Shown: positions 27,601 to 35,972 of the stretch, piece after piece
Numbering within the stretch: position 1 is the first letter of the stretch
How the letters are laid out: each line of letters starts with the position of its first letter
From: JANYHF01 sp963732765
Lineage (GTDB): Bacteria > Pseudomonadota > Alphaproteobacteria > Rhizobiales > Hyphomicrobiaceae
NCBI GenBank assembly: GCA_963732765.1
Contig: CAVTAS010000006.1
Coordinates: 221,112 to 285,111 of the forward strand
DNA: 64,000 bases
Direction: 5' to 3'
Position numbers and translations under genes: made by a program
Notes under the pieces: generated by a model
What the model was told of the DNA's origin: nothing
Databases searched by the model: none
Seen by the model: only the letters and a program-made list of their open reading frames with translations

Positions 27601-29482
27601 CCATATCGTCGCCAAGCTGCATCGGTCCTACGGCGGGGTCGACCGTCACGGTGACAGTGCTGGTGGCGACGCCGCCGAGCGTGGTGCCCACCTGGTAGGT
27701 GGCGCGCGCGACGCCGATGAAGGAGGTAAACGGTGCAAAATCGATGGTACCGCCTGGCGCGACGGTCCAGACGCCCTGGCCAGGAACCGTCAGCGTGCGC
27801 CGATCGGCGGTGAGCGCACCGCCCGCCGTTTCCGCCAGCTGCAGCGTGGCCGGATCAATCGCCCCTTCCACGGCCGCATCGTTCATCAACACAGAGACGG
27901 ACGTGTGCTGGCCGGCAAAGGTGCGACCGGCATCCTCTGTCAACAGCGGCGGGCGGTTGGCCGAGGCGACGGTAACGCTGGCGACCGCGGTTGCGGCTCG
28001 GTTGTAGATGTCGTGGATCTCGTAGCGCACCGGTTGCGTGCGGCCCGAGAATGCCGGCTCGGGCGCGAAGTTCAGCATGCCGATCTTTGGACCAACCGTC
28101 CAGATCCCCTCGCCTGGAACCGTCAGGATCTTGAAATCGGCCGAAAGCTTGCTGTTTGCCGGCCCTGCGACCAAGATCAGCGTTTCCGGACGGAACCCAG
28201 CCGACCCGAGCGGTGGTGTGACGGCGCTGGTACCGCCGCCGCCCGCCGGTTGCCCCGAGGCACCCGGCATGGTCGGTGTGGGCTGCGTCGCCGATGTCGA
28301 TCCCGTGGTCGTGGCATTTGGCGTGGCGGCGGCCTTGAACACCGTCCAGCCAAAAGCCGCTTCATCGGCTGGCGAGAAGATCAAATCCGTCTTCACGTCG
28401 GTGCGGCCCAACTTGGCTTCTCGCAGCACCATCTGTTTGCGGGTCGTTGCGCCAAAGAAGCCGGTCGGATTGCTCATGCCCAGCGCCGTCTGCAGCGCCG
28501 TCACCGCCGGCCCTTCCGATCCGCCGCGCAACCGGCGCAAGCAGGCGTCGACCAGATCGACCTGCTGCGCCTGGCCCTTGGCAATCAGTGTCGCGGCAAT
28601 CGCCGCCTCCTTGCCGGTGAGCAGCACATAGTCGATAGCCGTGCCAATCCCCATGGCCTTCAGCACGCTTTGAAACTTGACCCACGGCCCCGTTTCCTCC
28701 TGCCCTTGCACGGTCTGGCAGCCGCAAGACGAGAAACCGTTAGCCAAAAAGGCGCAGTGCACGTTGTCGCCGGGCGAGCAGGTGTCCCAATTGCCGTCGC
28801 AGCGATAACTCAGCTCGTTGGTTGTGCGCAGCACGGTCACCACGCCGGCCAATTTGTGGTCGTCGTAGTTCGCCAGTTGCAGGGCCGGCGTCACCGAATG
28901 CGCCTTGGTCGCATGGGTACCGATGCGATAGCGGTAGAGCCCCGTCGGCAGCAAGTTGCATCTGAGGCCGGTATCGGCGACCTGCTTGTTGATGATCTGG
29001 AAGTATTTGATCATGTAGCGATCGGTCGGCACCGTCGAAGCGCGAAACGCCGAGATCTTGCGCGAGGCGCGGTGGTAGTAGCCGATGGTGCAATGGAAGT
29101 CCTTGTGGTCCGGACGCGCCTCATTCAGTTCAACCTTGTCCACTGTCTCATGAACAGACCCGGTCGCCAGCTCCGCGCCGCGGATACCGAAAGCGAACGT
29201 GTCCCTCGGGCCCTGCGGCTTGAAGCTGTTGGCCTCGATCAGCAGGTCGAGCACCTCGGGCGTCAGCGAAAAGCTGCGCGGACTAACGACCCCCTTCTTC
29301 TCCGCGATCAGCAGATGGGCATAATCCGGCTGTTGATCGTCTGGCGCCCAGACCGGCGTCAGCGTGCTGCCGCGCCTGTCGAAAGCTTCCAGTCGCCTCA
29401 GCTCCTCGAAGGCCTCCGGACCATCGTCGTGAACTTCAGGTTCGATCTCGTTGACCGGTAGCTCAATGCTGTCGTTGGACAC
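24647..29482 (-). CDS. Giant multidomain protein: CshA repeats, GH19 domain, PG-binding domain, membrane hairpin, C11 peptidase
   Basis: This intact ORF encodes about 1,611 residues. Positions below are approximate. The N-terminal region (1-330) is unrecognised, with a Cys-rich loop. Around 330-380 is a peptidoglycan-binding-like helical domain. At 430-610 are two CshA-type repeats, each with LTVPGxGxWTV then FxPxxxFxG. At 717-907 is a GH19 lysozyme/chitinase-like domain (FMAQLAHELGGFHFDVENLN, FRGRGLMQLTGRANY). At 920-985 is a PF01471-type peptidoglycan-binding domain. Two transmembrane helices lie near 1030-1090. From 1212 comes a C11 clostripain-type peptidase with FGGDNNLSS, His in FWDHGSG and Cys in SDTCLNG. 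The GTG at 29482 follows AAGAGG; the ORF is open to a TTG at 29533. No signal peptide is visible. It is the last gene of a four-gene operon headed by a caspase. Confidence 0.85.
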   Translation of the reverse strand: MSNDSIELPVNEIEPEVHDDGPEAFEELRRLEAFDRRGSTLTPVWAPDDQQPDYAHLLIAEKKGVVSPRSFSLTPEVLDLLIEANSFKPQGPRDTFAFGIRGAELATGSVHETVDKVELNEARPDHKDFHCTIGYYHRASRKISAFRASTVPTDRYMIKYFQIINKQVADTGLRCNLLPTGLYRYRIGTHATKAHSVTPALQLANYDDHKLAGVVTVLRTTNELSYRCDGNWDTCSPGDNVHCAFLANGFSSCGCQTVQGQEETGPWVKFQSVLKAMGIGTAIDYVLLTGKEAAIAATLIAKGQAQQVDLVDACLRRLRGGSEGPAVTALQTALGMSNPTGFFGATTRKQMVLREAKLGRTDVKTDLIFSPADEAAFGWTVFKAAATPNATTTGSTSATQPTPTMPGASGQPAGGGGTSAVTPPLGSAGFRPETLILVAGPANSKLSADFKILTVPGEGIWTVGPKIGMLNFAPEPAFSGRTQPVRYEIHDIYNRAATAVASVTVASANRPPLLTEDAGRTFAGQHTSVSVLMNDAAVEGAIDPATLQLAETAGGALTADRRTLTVPGQGVWTVAPGGTIDFAPFTSFIGVARATYQVGTTLGGVATSTVTVTVDPAVGPMQLGDDMVDTSHGQAVAIDVLKNDTFGQAANVPVAVPTTTATAPPATATVPPVTTTPPGTTPVPAGGVTLPAGTVRITPEGIKQLGPRALEKYARAFTGKGDEILARYGINANALRLSHFMAQLAHELGGFHFDVENLNHTSATTLCRLWPNHFPNTDAAQPYLRNPEKLAEKVYQRHPTLGNTAPGDGFRFRGRGLMQLTGRANYRDQGKTLGLDFEGNPDLAMEGENALRVAALFWHTRAKSDGRTMNELADASNIEQITRRINGKLNGLADRRTQFEKAWSIWGTGRIPRSAPDIGNLERGDSGDRVRQLEELLARAGYDPGTINDEFDGQTERAVMLFQHELKRNVDGRVDASLWKALEAAPPRGTGQLGPRAASRGDMRRRPSERDPATLDPQRRGHAPDWLTRHREIMRLGAALLLVAALASLTLGSIGASDLGSPALPKTPFVLPLILAALSAVLFILTAPFAGRDQISRSTQTVGPASAPVEMGGSPEAMPNESAQSSVSMRDRATDDETLRKLGIDPSHFDEEEPIRAEPAPSEDAEPEMPGLSEPQMLVPVGIAPQTTATVRGSPGRGGLEPFNVAAGDARFAIISMFGGDNNLSSQVAYNFNQMVAANRAGGVAAIIGLVDLEGAPASIVEVTPRGEQRTIGALGEIDTGDPETLAKFVSRALISYPNARKAIGFWDHGSGVFKEGDVNEKILTRSTRGAGAGRSPARRLFIPAAERAAIMGSASKRAMLHDNTGGVLTNLEAGHMLEAAFSRAGQSGPVDMIFSDTCLNGMIEVLEELGHYATIVTASAETEPSNGWNYEGWLQRMARQSPQTADDWGRHAVDSFADGYRERPDQFPCTLAAFRSDNLITERFADLVSMAARSGIAGWSLLTIARGRTQQYDTRDSFDIIGFARQLAAIAAHDMPELAQCAQALDQAAREARISHVWMGNDVRGAEGLAFWFPGSVGSYEADIGTYRRLRFAKATGWPEYLGKMYGGAV

Positions 29483-29564
29483 GATGCGCACCTCTTGAAG
29501 CGGGTTGCGAAAACGTCTCACACGGGCCTGCAAAGCGCGCGACGACGCAGTGGTGGACCGCAGC

Positions 29565-30113
29565 CTAGTTGGCCGGCCGGTAGAAGGCCGGGATCAGAAT
29601 GGTCCACAGCACAAGGAGCAATTCGGGCACGAAGCGCTGGACGTCGACGTGCCAGTTGAGGATCTTCCAATCATCGATCAGGGCATGAAAGATGCCGAAG
29701 CTGCTGGGCATGCCAGTGTTCGCCATGGCCCCGTCCAGCACCGGCACCCACAGCATGAAGGATATCGCCGAAATGGCGACTGCGCCCCATTGGGCCGCGC
29801 CGTTGGGGCCACGCGTCGCCTGCCAGCGCAACAAAATCACCACCAGCAGCAGCAACCAGGCGACCCCTGCCGGGAGCCAGGCCGCACTGCCCAGATTGGC
29901 ACCGAGGTTCGAAGCTCCGGCACCCGCCTCCTTGGACATGACGTTCTCCGCCACGTCGAGCGCGCGCGAATGCAGGAACGGATAAGCTGTAATGGCCTCG
30001 GCGGGAATGAGTTTGACCAGCCGGTCCATGTAGAGGTCGGCTGACATTCCCATATCGCCGGGGCCGCGGCGGCCTAAGTCGGTGTCGTTGCCCGAAGCGA
30101 TCCTGAGGCTCAT
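29565..30113 (-). CDS. Membrane protein of the caspase operon (3 helices)
   Basis: This 182-residue protein has a soluble N-terminal part with DLYMDRLVKLIPAEAITAYPFL. Three transmembrane helices follow: AWLPAGVAWLLLLVVILL, WGAVAISAISFMLWVPVL and FVPELLLVLWTILIPAFY. The KLIPAE segment recurs, as far as I remember, in small membrane proteins of unknown function encoded near bacterial effector genes. Its ATG overlaps the stop of the upstream membrane gene (ATGA), so translation is coupled. The giant peptidase gene follows downstream after about 80 bases to its likely start. Confidence 0.7.
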   Translation of the reverse strand: MSLRIASGNDTDLGRRGPGDMGMSADLYMDRLVKLIPAEAITAYPFLHSRALDVAENVMSKEAGAGASNLGANLGSAAWLPAGVAWLLLLVVILLRWQATRGPNGAAQWGAVAISAISFMLWVPVLDGAMANTGMPSSFGIFHALIDDWKILNWHVDVQRFVPELLLVLWTILIPAFYRPAN

Positions 30114-30877
30114 GCTGTCCCCCTGTTGGCGGTTTGCTGAGGTGCCGGCTCGTTCAAGGCGGGAACCGCGGGTCCCCAAAACCGGTCGACGGCTTGGGTC
30201 GGTCGCGGCGCAAGCGTGGCGCTGGTGGATTCGGGCAGCGTCTCGATAGCCGGTGCCGCAACGGGACTTTGGGTACGCTTGTCCGGAGCTGCTACGTGCC
30301 ACCAATAGGCCCAGCCGGCATTGGCGCCCAGCGCAGCCTCCCAGATCATGCCGGATAAGATAATGCCCGCGAACTGCAGCCTTGCATTCAGCACGCCGGT
30401 GTCGGCCGCATAACTGCTGTTGTAGCCTACGAACAACAGGAACAATGGGACGGCCATGGCGCCGAGCAAGGCACCTGTGGCCAGTCGTGGAATGTCGTGC
30501 ATGGCGCGATTGAAGACGTGCCCGACCAGGATGGTCGACATGCCAATGAAAGCTGTTACCAGGATGATAAGCACAAGTAGCTGCCAAAGGGGATGGGCGG
30601 GGTCCAGACTGAACAGCTCACGCCAGTTCAATTTGCCTTGGCCAATGTCGTCATAGATCTTCTTCACGACATCGACCTTGGCGAAACTGGCAAACCAAAG
30701 CCGCATGGCGGCGGCCAACACGACAAATAACATGGCAGTCCTGATACCCAGCCAGAGATCGCGCTCTTTGCGGCCCCACATGTAGGCGCCATAGCCAAGC
30801 GTCGCCCCGAGCGGGATGGCCGACAACAACACATATTTATGATCCCAGACATCGACCAGGATCGGCGGCTTCAACAC
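30110..30877 (-). CDS. Membrane protein of the caspase operon (about 5 helices)
   Basis: This 255-residue protein has about five transmembrane segments, at roughly residues 15-34, 41-65, 96-121, 131-155 and 167-192, and a Pro/Ala/Thr-rich cytoplasmic or periplasmic tail of about 60 residues. The start is a GTG at 30877 that overlaps the caspase gene's TGA by seven bases, and its stop overlaps the next ATG. It is therefore tightly coupled on both sides and probably works with the peptidases in the membrane. I do not recognise the family. Confidence 0.7.
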   Translation of the reverse strand: MLKPPILVDVWDHKYVLLSAIPLGATLGYGAYMWGRKERDLWLGIRTAMLFVVLAAAMRLWFASFAKVDVVKKIYDDIGQGKLNWRELFSLDPAHPLWQLLVLIILVTAFIGMSTILVGHVFNRAMHDIPRLATGALLGAMAVPLFLLFVGYNSSYAADTGVLNARLQFAGIILSGMIWEAALGANAGWAYWWHVAAPDKRTQSPVAAPAIETLPESTSATLAPRPTQAVDRFWGPAVPALNEPAPQQTANRGTA

Positions 30878-31776
30878 AGTGCCACCCTTGAACGGATCGA
30901 CGCAAACAAGGCACTGACCGCACCCGACAGCGCGCCCAGACCGCCAAGAATCCAGACCGGCCCGGGGTCGCGATCATAAATCTGGAACCCGCCCGGGAGA
31001 TTGGAATTGGTCCAGGGAACCTGCCGTCCGCCGGTCGCCTCTCGCACATCCCTGGCGACCCGCTGCGCCAGGTGGAACACCTCCAGCCCGCGCGTTCCGA
31101 TGTGGCGCACGACGGCCTCGGTGAATGGGCTGAGATGACTCCCGGTGCCATCGTCGGCGACATCGCCTGCTTCCGAAGCAAACGCCATGAAGGTTCGCTC
31201 CGCCAACGGCGCGCGGCGCAGCGGCCGCAACGCATGTTCGACCAGCCCACGTGTGCTGCCAGTGGCCAAAGCGCTGCCACCCATCGTCGCCTGTCCGGTG
31301 ACGCTTGGCACCGGCCGGAGCGAACGTTCAAGGCCGGCAGTATCGCGGCAGGCGTCGAGAAAGATGATTTTGTTCTCGGCGGCCGACATCTGCTCGATCA
31401 TGGCCTGCACGGAGATCAAACCTAGCACCGGATCATCGGTGTCGAAGCTGAAATCGGCCGGCACAAGGTAGTTGGTCAGCCGCGCGCCATCGGCCAGTTG
31501 TATGCCGTGCCCGGAATAATACACCAGCAGCGTAGCACCGCTGCCGGCACGCGCGATGAAGGCTTCAAGGCGATAGAGGATGTTCTTACGATCAAGGTCG
31601 ATGTAGCTCTCGACCTCATAACCGGCGCGCGCCAACTCGGCTCCGACTGCGGCTGCATCATGCGCGGGGTTGCGCAGCGGCGGCGCATTCAAGTACTTGC
31701 CAATACCGAGCACGAGGGCGAACTTGGGCGTCTGATCCCTGCTGAACAACATCGGATTTACCCTCTGCCAACGCAT
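30871..31776 (-). CDS. Caspase-family (C14) cysteine peptidase, membrane-anchored
   Basis: This 301-residue protein has a p20-like caspase fold from residue 18 (KFALVLGIGKYLNAPPLRNPAHDA). The catalytic His is His90 in YYSGHG and the catalytic Cys is Cys143 in DACRD. The SPFTEAVVRHI segment is usual in bacterial metacaspase-type proteins. A C-terminal transmembrane helix lies near 275-295 (ILGGLGALSGAVSALFASI). Unlike many bacterial caspases it carries no extra sensor domain in the same chain; the membrane proteins encoded after it may supply that role. It is the first gene of the operon, and msrB lies divergent about 180 bases upstream. Confidence 0.9.
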   Translation of the reverse strand: MRWQRVNPMLFSRDQTPKFALVLGIGKYLNAPPLRNPAHDAAAVGAELARAGYEVESYIDLDRKNILYRLEAFIARAGSGATLLVYYSGHGIQLADGARLTNYLVPADFSFDTDDPVLGLISVQAMIEQMSAAENKIIFLDACRDTAGLERSLRPVPSVTGQATMGGSALATGSTRGLVEHALRPLRRAPLAERTFMAFASEAGDVADDGTGSHLSPFTEAVVRHIGTRGLEVFHLAQRVARDVREATGGRQVPWTNSNLPGGFQIYDRDPGPVWILGGLGALSGAVSALFASIRSRVALC

Positions 31777-31957
31777 CAGCTCACAGCCGTCACGTAGTCT
31801 TCCATAAGTTCAAGCCGCAGGCAAACCCCAATGAGCATATCGCTCGATCACGCTGCCCACGCGCGATTGTGACCGCCCGGCCCCTCTCGCGATTTGACTG
31901 CGCGCTGACCATATTGCGCGTAAGTCCATCAGCCACATCCACCAAAAGGATTAGATC

Positions 31958-32368
31958 ATGAGTACTCCCACCGCCCCGAAGATCGTCAAGTCCGACGCCG
32001 AGTGGAAGCGCAGCTGACGCCGGAGGCCTATCACGTCACCCGCAAGCACGGCACCGAGCGCGCGTTCTCGCACCCGCTCAACAAGGAGAAGCGCGCCGGG
32101 CACATTCAAGTGCGTGTGCTGCGGCCAGGCGCTGTTCCGCTCGGACACCAAGTTCGAGTCCGGCACCGGCTGGCCGAGCTTCTTCCAACCGCTCGGCAAG
32201 GACGCGGTCAGCGAGCACGAGGACAACGCGTTCTTCATGCGCCGCACCGAAGTGCGCTGCGCCAACTGCGACGCGCATCTCGGCCACGTCTTCCCGGACG
32301 GTCCGAAGCCGACCGGCCTGCGCTATTGCATGAACGGCGTCGCGATGACCTTCGAGCCGAAAGGTTAG
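31958..32368 (+). pseudogene. msrB: Peptide methionine-R-sulfoxide reductase (two compensating frameshifts)
   Basis: MsrB reduces methionine-R-sulfoxide in proteins. The ATG at 31958 follows AAAGGA. The first frame reads MSTPTAPKIVKSDAEWK and stops at once. The middle is in another frame (LTPEAYHVTRKHGTERAFSH). The last frame gives the zinc CxxC pairs (CVCC, CANC), SGTGWPSFFQP, and the catalytic Cys in RYCMNGVAM. The total length equals a whole number of codons (137), so the two indels compensate. It is divergent from the caspase gene. Confidence 0.85.
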
Positions 32369-32369
32369 G

Positions 32370-33845
32370 TCAACCGCGAGCGGCGACGAAGTCGGCGTTC
32401 GAGAACGCTTTCAGCTGACGGTACAGCTCCTGGTACTTACCAAAACCGAACGCGTGCCGATCCATCTCATGGGGGCGCGGCTCGAAGGTACGATCGATGG
32501 CCACCAGGCTGCGCGTTGCCCGATCGATGGAGGCAAAGAGGCCGACGCGGTCCCGGCCAGCATGGCGGCGCCGAGGACACCGGAGTCGAGATTGACCCCG
32601 CGCAGCGGCCGCCCGAGGATATCGGCCCTGATCTGGCACCACACATCCGACTGCGCGCCGCCGCCGGCGATGTTGATCGTCTCCGGCGTGCACGCGGCCG
32701 AACTGTTCGAGGCTCTCCATCAGCCAGCGCACCGAATAGGCGACGCCTTCGAATACGGCGCGCGCGAAATGCGCCGGCCCCATGCGCCGAAGTCGACGCC
32801 GGAGAAAGACGCGCGCGACGCGATATCCCAGATCGGCGCGCGTTCGCCCTGCAAATGCGGAAGGAAGAGCGGGAACCGGTTCATCGGCGTTTACGGAGCC
32901 TGCCAATCGCGAAAGCACTTCCGGCGATTTTTCCGAGAAGCCGCCCGAGCCATTCCACCGACGCGCCCCCCGCCTGCGTCGGCCCCGCGTGCAGCACGAA
33001 CCCTTCGCATTCGGGAAAGGCGATGACACCCGGCGTCGGCACGCGCCGATGCGAGAGGATGCCCCCCACCTCGCTTGTGCCGCTCAGATAGACCGCCTCG
33101 CCCCTCGCGCACCGCGCCCGCGCCGAATAACCCGGCCCACGCATCCATGGTGCCGACCGCCATCGGGATGCCCTCGCCGGGCAAACCCTTGCGGATACGC
33201 CCGGCGCGCGCGGCGAGGGACGCGAGCGGCGGCAGCTTTTCCTTGGCGCCCGGCACAAGATCAACGAGCGCATCGATGTAGCCGAGCGATTGATCGATCA
33301 CGCCGAAGGACGACATGGGGTCGGCGATCGACTTCTCCCGTCAGTTTGAAGAGGCAGTAGTCCTTCGGCGACAGGACCCACCGCGTGCGCTCCCACAGGC
33401 GGGGATGATTTTTCCGCACCCACGCCATGCGCGCCAGCACATGGCTCGCATCGATGGGGAGCGGCGCGCCCCACCATCGGAGCTTGTCGGCTTCCGGAAC
33501 TTTCGCATCGAGCGCCGCGGCCTCGGCGGCGCAGCGCCCGTCCTGCCAGACGATGGCGGGCAGCAGGGCATCGCCGGACGCGTCGACGAACACATGGGTG
33601 TTGACCTGCGAGCAGAGCCCACGCCGCCGCCACCGGCCCCTTCGGCAAACCGTCGAGCAATCGCGCCAGTGCGGCGCTGACATGGCGCATCCAGTCCTCG
33701 GGGTCCTGCTCCACATGCGGCGCCGCCGGCGGGAGGTCGGAAATCCGCTGGCGTAGGAGCCGAGACTGGCGCCGGTTCCGTCGAACAGCGACGCCTTGAC
33801 GGAGGTTGTCCCGACATCGATGCCGAGCAGGAGTTGGGAGGCCAT
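32370..33845 (-). pseudogene. FGGY-family carbohydrate kinase, xylulokinase-like (frameshifted)
   Basis: The start MASQLLLGIDVGTTSVKASL at 33845 is the N-terminal phosphate-binding loop of FGGY kinases. Later pieces in changing frames include LPAIVWQDGRC, YCLFKLTGEV, GIPMAVGTMDAWAGLFGAG, YLSGTSEVGG (second phosphate loop), LPHLQGERAPIWD and ARAVFEGVAYSVRW. It ends at 32370 with YRQLKAFSNADFVAARG. The joined length of about 490 residues is normal. It would phosphorylate a pentose or pentulose in the cytoplasm. It is divergent from a sugar ABC transporter, which supports a sugar-uptake locus. At least six frame changes are needed. Confidence 0.8.
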
Positions 33846-33940
33846 GGTTCGATGCCTTCGCGTTCGCGCCTCTCCCTTTGCCGCAAGATTGGATTCGGCA
33901 AAAGCCCGTGTTAGGCATGAGCGCATCAGGGAGAGACAAA

Positions 33941-34882
33941 ATGAAAACCACGAAACGGGACATCCTGCGCATGGCGGCTTTCGCCGGCGTCGCGTTGCGC
34001 GGCGCTCGCCTCCGCCGAGGCGCAGGCGGCGGCGAAGATCGCGGTCATCACGCCCTATCTCGCCCAGCCCGGCACGCAGTTCTATGTCGAGGCCTTCCAG
34101 GAGGAGGCGAAGGCCAATGGCTGGGAAGTCAATGTGATCGACACCAAGGGCGATGTCGCCGCCGTTGTCGGCCGCCTTGAGGACGCGGCCAACCAGAAGG
34201 TCGACGCCATCGTCATCAATGTCGATCCCTCGCAGGTGGCGGCCGGACTCGAAGCGGCGAAGGCCGCGAACATCCCGGTCTTCGGCATGGACGCCGGCGC
34301 CAACGCCACTGCTCGTCACCAATGTCACCAGCAACGGCTATTCCATGGCGGCGGACACCGCCGTCCTATGTGGTGAACCGCATCGGCGGCAAAGGCAAGG
34401 TGGTGATGTTCGTGTTCGACGCGTTCCCGCCCGTGCAGGTGCGCGGCGTGGTGGCCGACGCGATCTTCAAGAACAATCCCGACATCCAGGTGCTCGACCG
34501 CGTGACGCCCGACGTGCAGGACGGCGGCATCGCCGACAGCCGCGCCAAGATGGAGGCGATCCTCGCCGCCAATCCGGACAAGGGCGCCATCAGCGCCGTA
34601 TGGGCCGCCTGGGACCAGCCGGCGCTCGGCGCGCTCCAGGCCATCGAAGCGGCGGGCCGCGGCGGCGAGGGCATCGTCATCACCGGCATCGACGCCAATC
34701 CGCAGGCCCGCGACGAGATCGCCAAGGGCGGCAATTTCGAAGCCTCCATGGCGCAGGACTTCAAGGGCATCGGCAAGGCGACGGCGGACGCGGTGAAGCG
34801 CAAGCTCGCCGGCGAGGAGATCAAGCAGAGCGTGATCTACGTGCCGACCAGGCTCATCACCGCGGCGAATGTGAAAGAATAG
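33941..34882 (+). pseudogene. Sugar ABC transporter substrate-binding protein, ribose type (frameshifted)
   Basis: The ATG at 33941 follows GGGAGAG and gives MKTTKRDILRMAAFAG, the start of a signal peptide. After a shift near 34005 the mature protein reads AAKIAVITPYLAQPGTQFYVEAFQEEAKANG and DAIVINVDPSQVAAGLEAAKAANIPVFG. Two further shifts near 34305 and 34365 lead to GKVVMFVFDAFPPVQVRG, ISAVWAAWDQPALGAL and IVITGIDANPQA. This is the type I periplasmic binding fold of the RbsB/XylF group. It lies directly before a permease gene and divergent from the kinase, so it probably binds the sugar that the kinase phosphorylates. Confidence 0.82.
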
Positions 34883-34907
34883 CGGTCTACCAAACCCAGG
34901 GCCGGGC

Positions 34908-35886
34908 GTGCTCAAGACTCTTCAGGCCTATGGCACGCTCGCCTTCTTCGCGTGCCTCGTCCTCTTCTTCTGGCTGACGCTGCCGGACACGTTCATGACC
35001 GCGCGCAATGTCATGAACATCGCCCAGCAGATGAGCATGCTCGCGGTCGTGGCCTTCTCGATGACCGTGGTGATGGCCGATGGGCGACTTCGATTTGAGC
35101 GTGGGCTCCATGGCGAGCCTCGCGGGCATCGTCGCCGCGCGTGGTTTTCCGCGAAACTGGACTCGGTCGCGCTCGGCGTGGCGCTCGCGCTTGGCCGCCG
35201 GAATCGCCGGCGGGCTCATCAATGGCGCGCTTGTGAGCTACGTCGGCATCCTGCCCTTCGTCGCCACGCTCGGCACGCTCACTGTCTTCAGCGGCTTCGC
35301 TTTCGTGGCGAGCGGCGGCAAGACGATTTTCGGCGGCGATATCCCCGCCGGATTCTCGAATTTCGCACAAGGGCGGCCTGCCGCTCTGGGCCTCGGGCGA
35401 TCAAGCCATCGCGAGCTGCCCAATCTCGTGATCGCAGCGGCCGTCGTGTTCGTCCTCGTCTGGTTCGTGCTCGAGCGCCTCGCCTTCGGCCGCCATCTCT
35501 ACGCCATGGGCGGCGGCGGCGAGGCCGCGCGCCTCGCCGGCATCAACGTCAGGCGCGTGCGCACTCGCGGCCTTCGTCTGTCGCGGGCGCCGGCGCCGCG
35601 ATCGCGGGCCTGCATGTATGCGAGCCGCGTCGCATCGGCCAACCCGACGCAGGGCTCGCGGCCTCATGCTCGATGGCATCGCCGCCGTCTTCCTCGGCAT
35701 GACCATGAGCGAGAACGGCGAGCCGCGGATCGCCTACACGCTCGCCGGCGTGCTCGTTCTCGGCGTCCTCGGCAACGGCCTCACGCAATTGAACGTCGAT
35801 AGCTATGTCGCGCAGACATGCTGGTCGGCGCGATCATCATCGCCGCCGTCTCGCTGGGGCGCTTGGGCAATCCCGGGGGCGGGTGA
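34908..35886 (+). pseudogene. Sugar ABC transporter permease, RbsC type (frameshifted)
   Basis: The GTG at 34908 starts MLKTLQAYGTLAFFACLVLFFWL. Then come MNIAQQMSMLAVVAFSMTVVM, the conserved GDFDLSVGSMASLAGI in a shifted frame, LPFVATLGTLTVFSGFAF and FGRHLYAMGGGGEAARLAGI (the EAA-like loop). The last frames give MLDGIAAVFLGMTMSENGEP, VLVLGVLGNGLTQLNVDSY and the end LVGAIIIAAVSLGRLG at 35886. The joined length of about 325 residues matches RbsC-type permeases. It follows the binding protein by 25 bases. The ATPase gene expected in such operons is not found between or after these genes. Confidence 0.8.
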
Positions 35887-35972
35887 GGCCGGAGGCCGTC
35901 AAGTTCTATTTTTGTTCTTTGCAGGTTGCCCACCTCTTGTCGCCCCAGCCGTTCGGTGCCAGATTCTCCGGC

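Noticed and set aside
27587..29461. A 624-codon plus-strand open frame, and another of 505 codons at 24626-26143
   Set aside because: Both lie exactly opposite the giant peptidase gene, are very rich in Arg, Gly and His, and have no domain-like sequence. They are antisense shadows caused by high GC at third codon positions.
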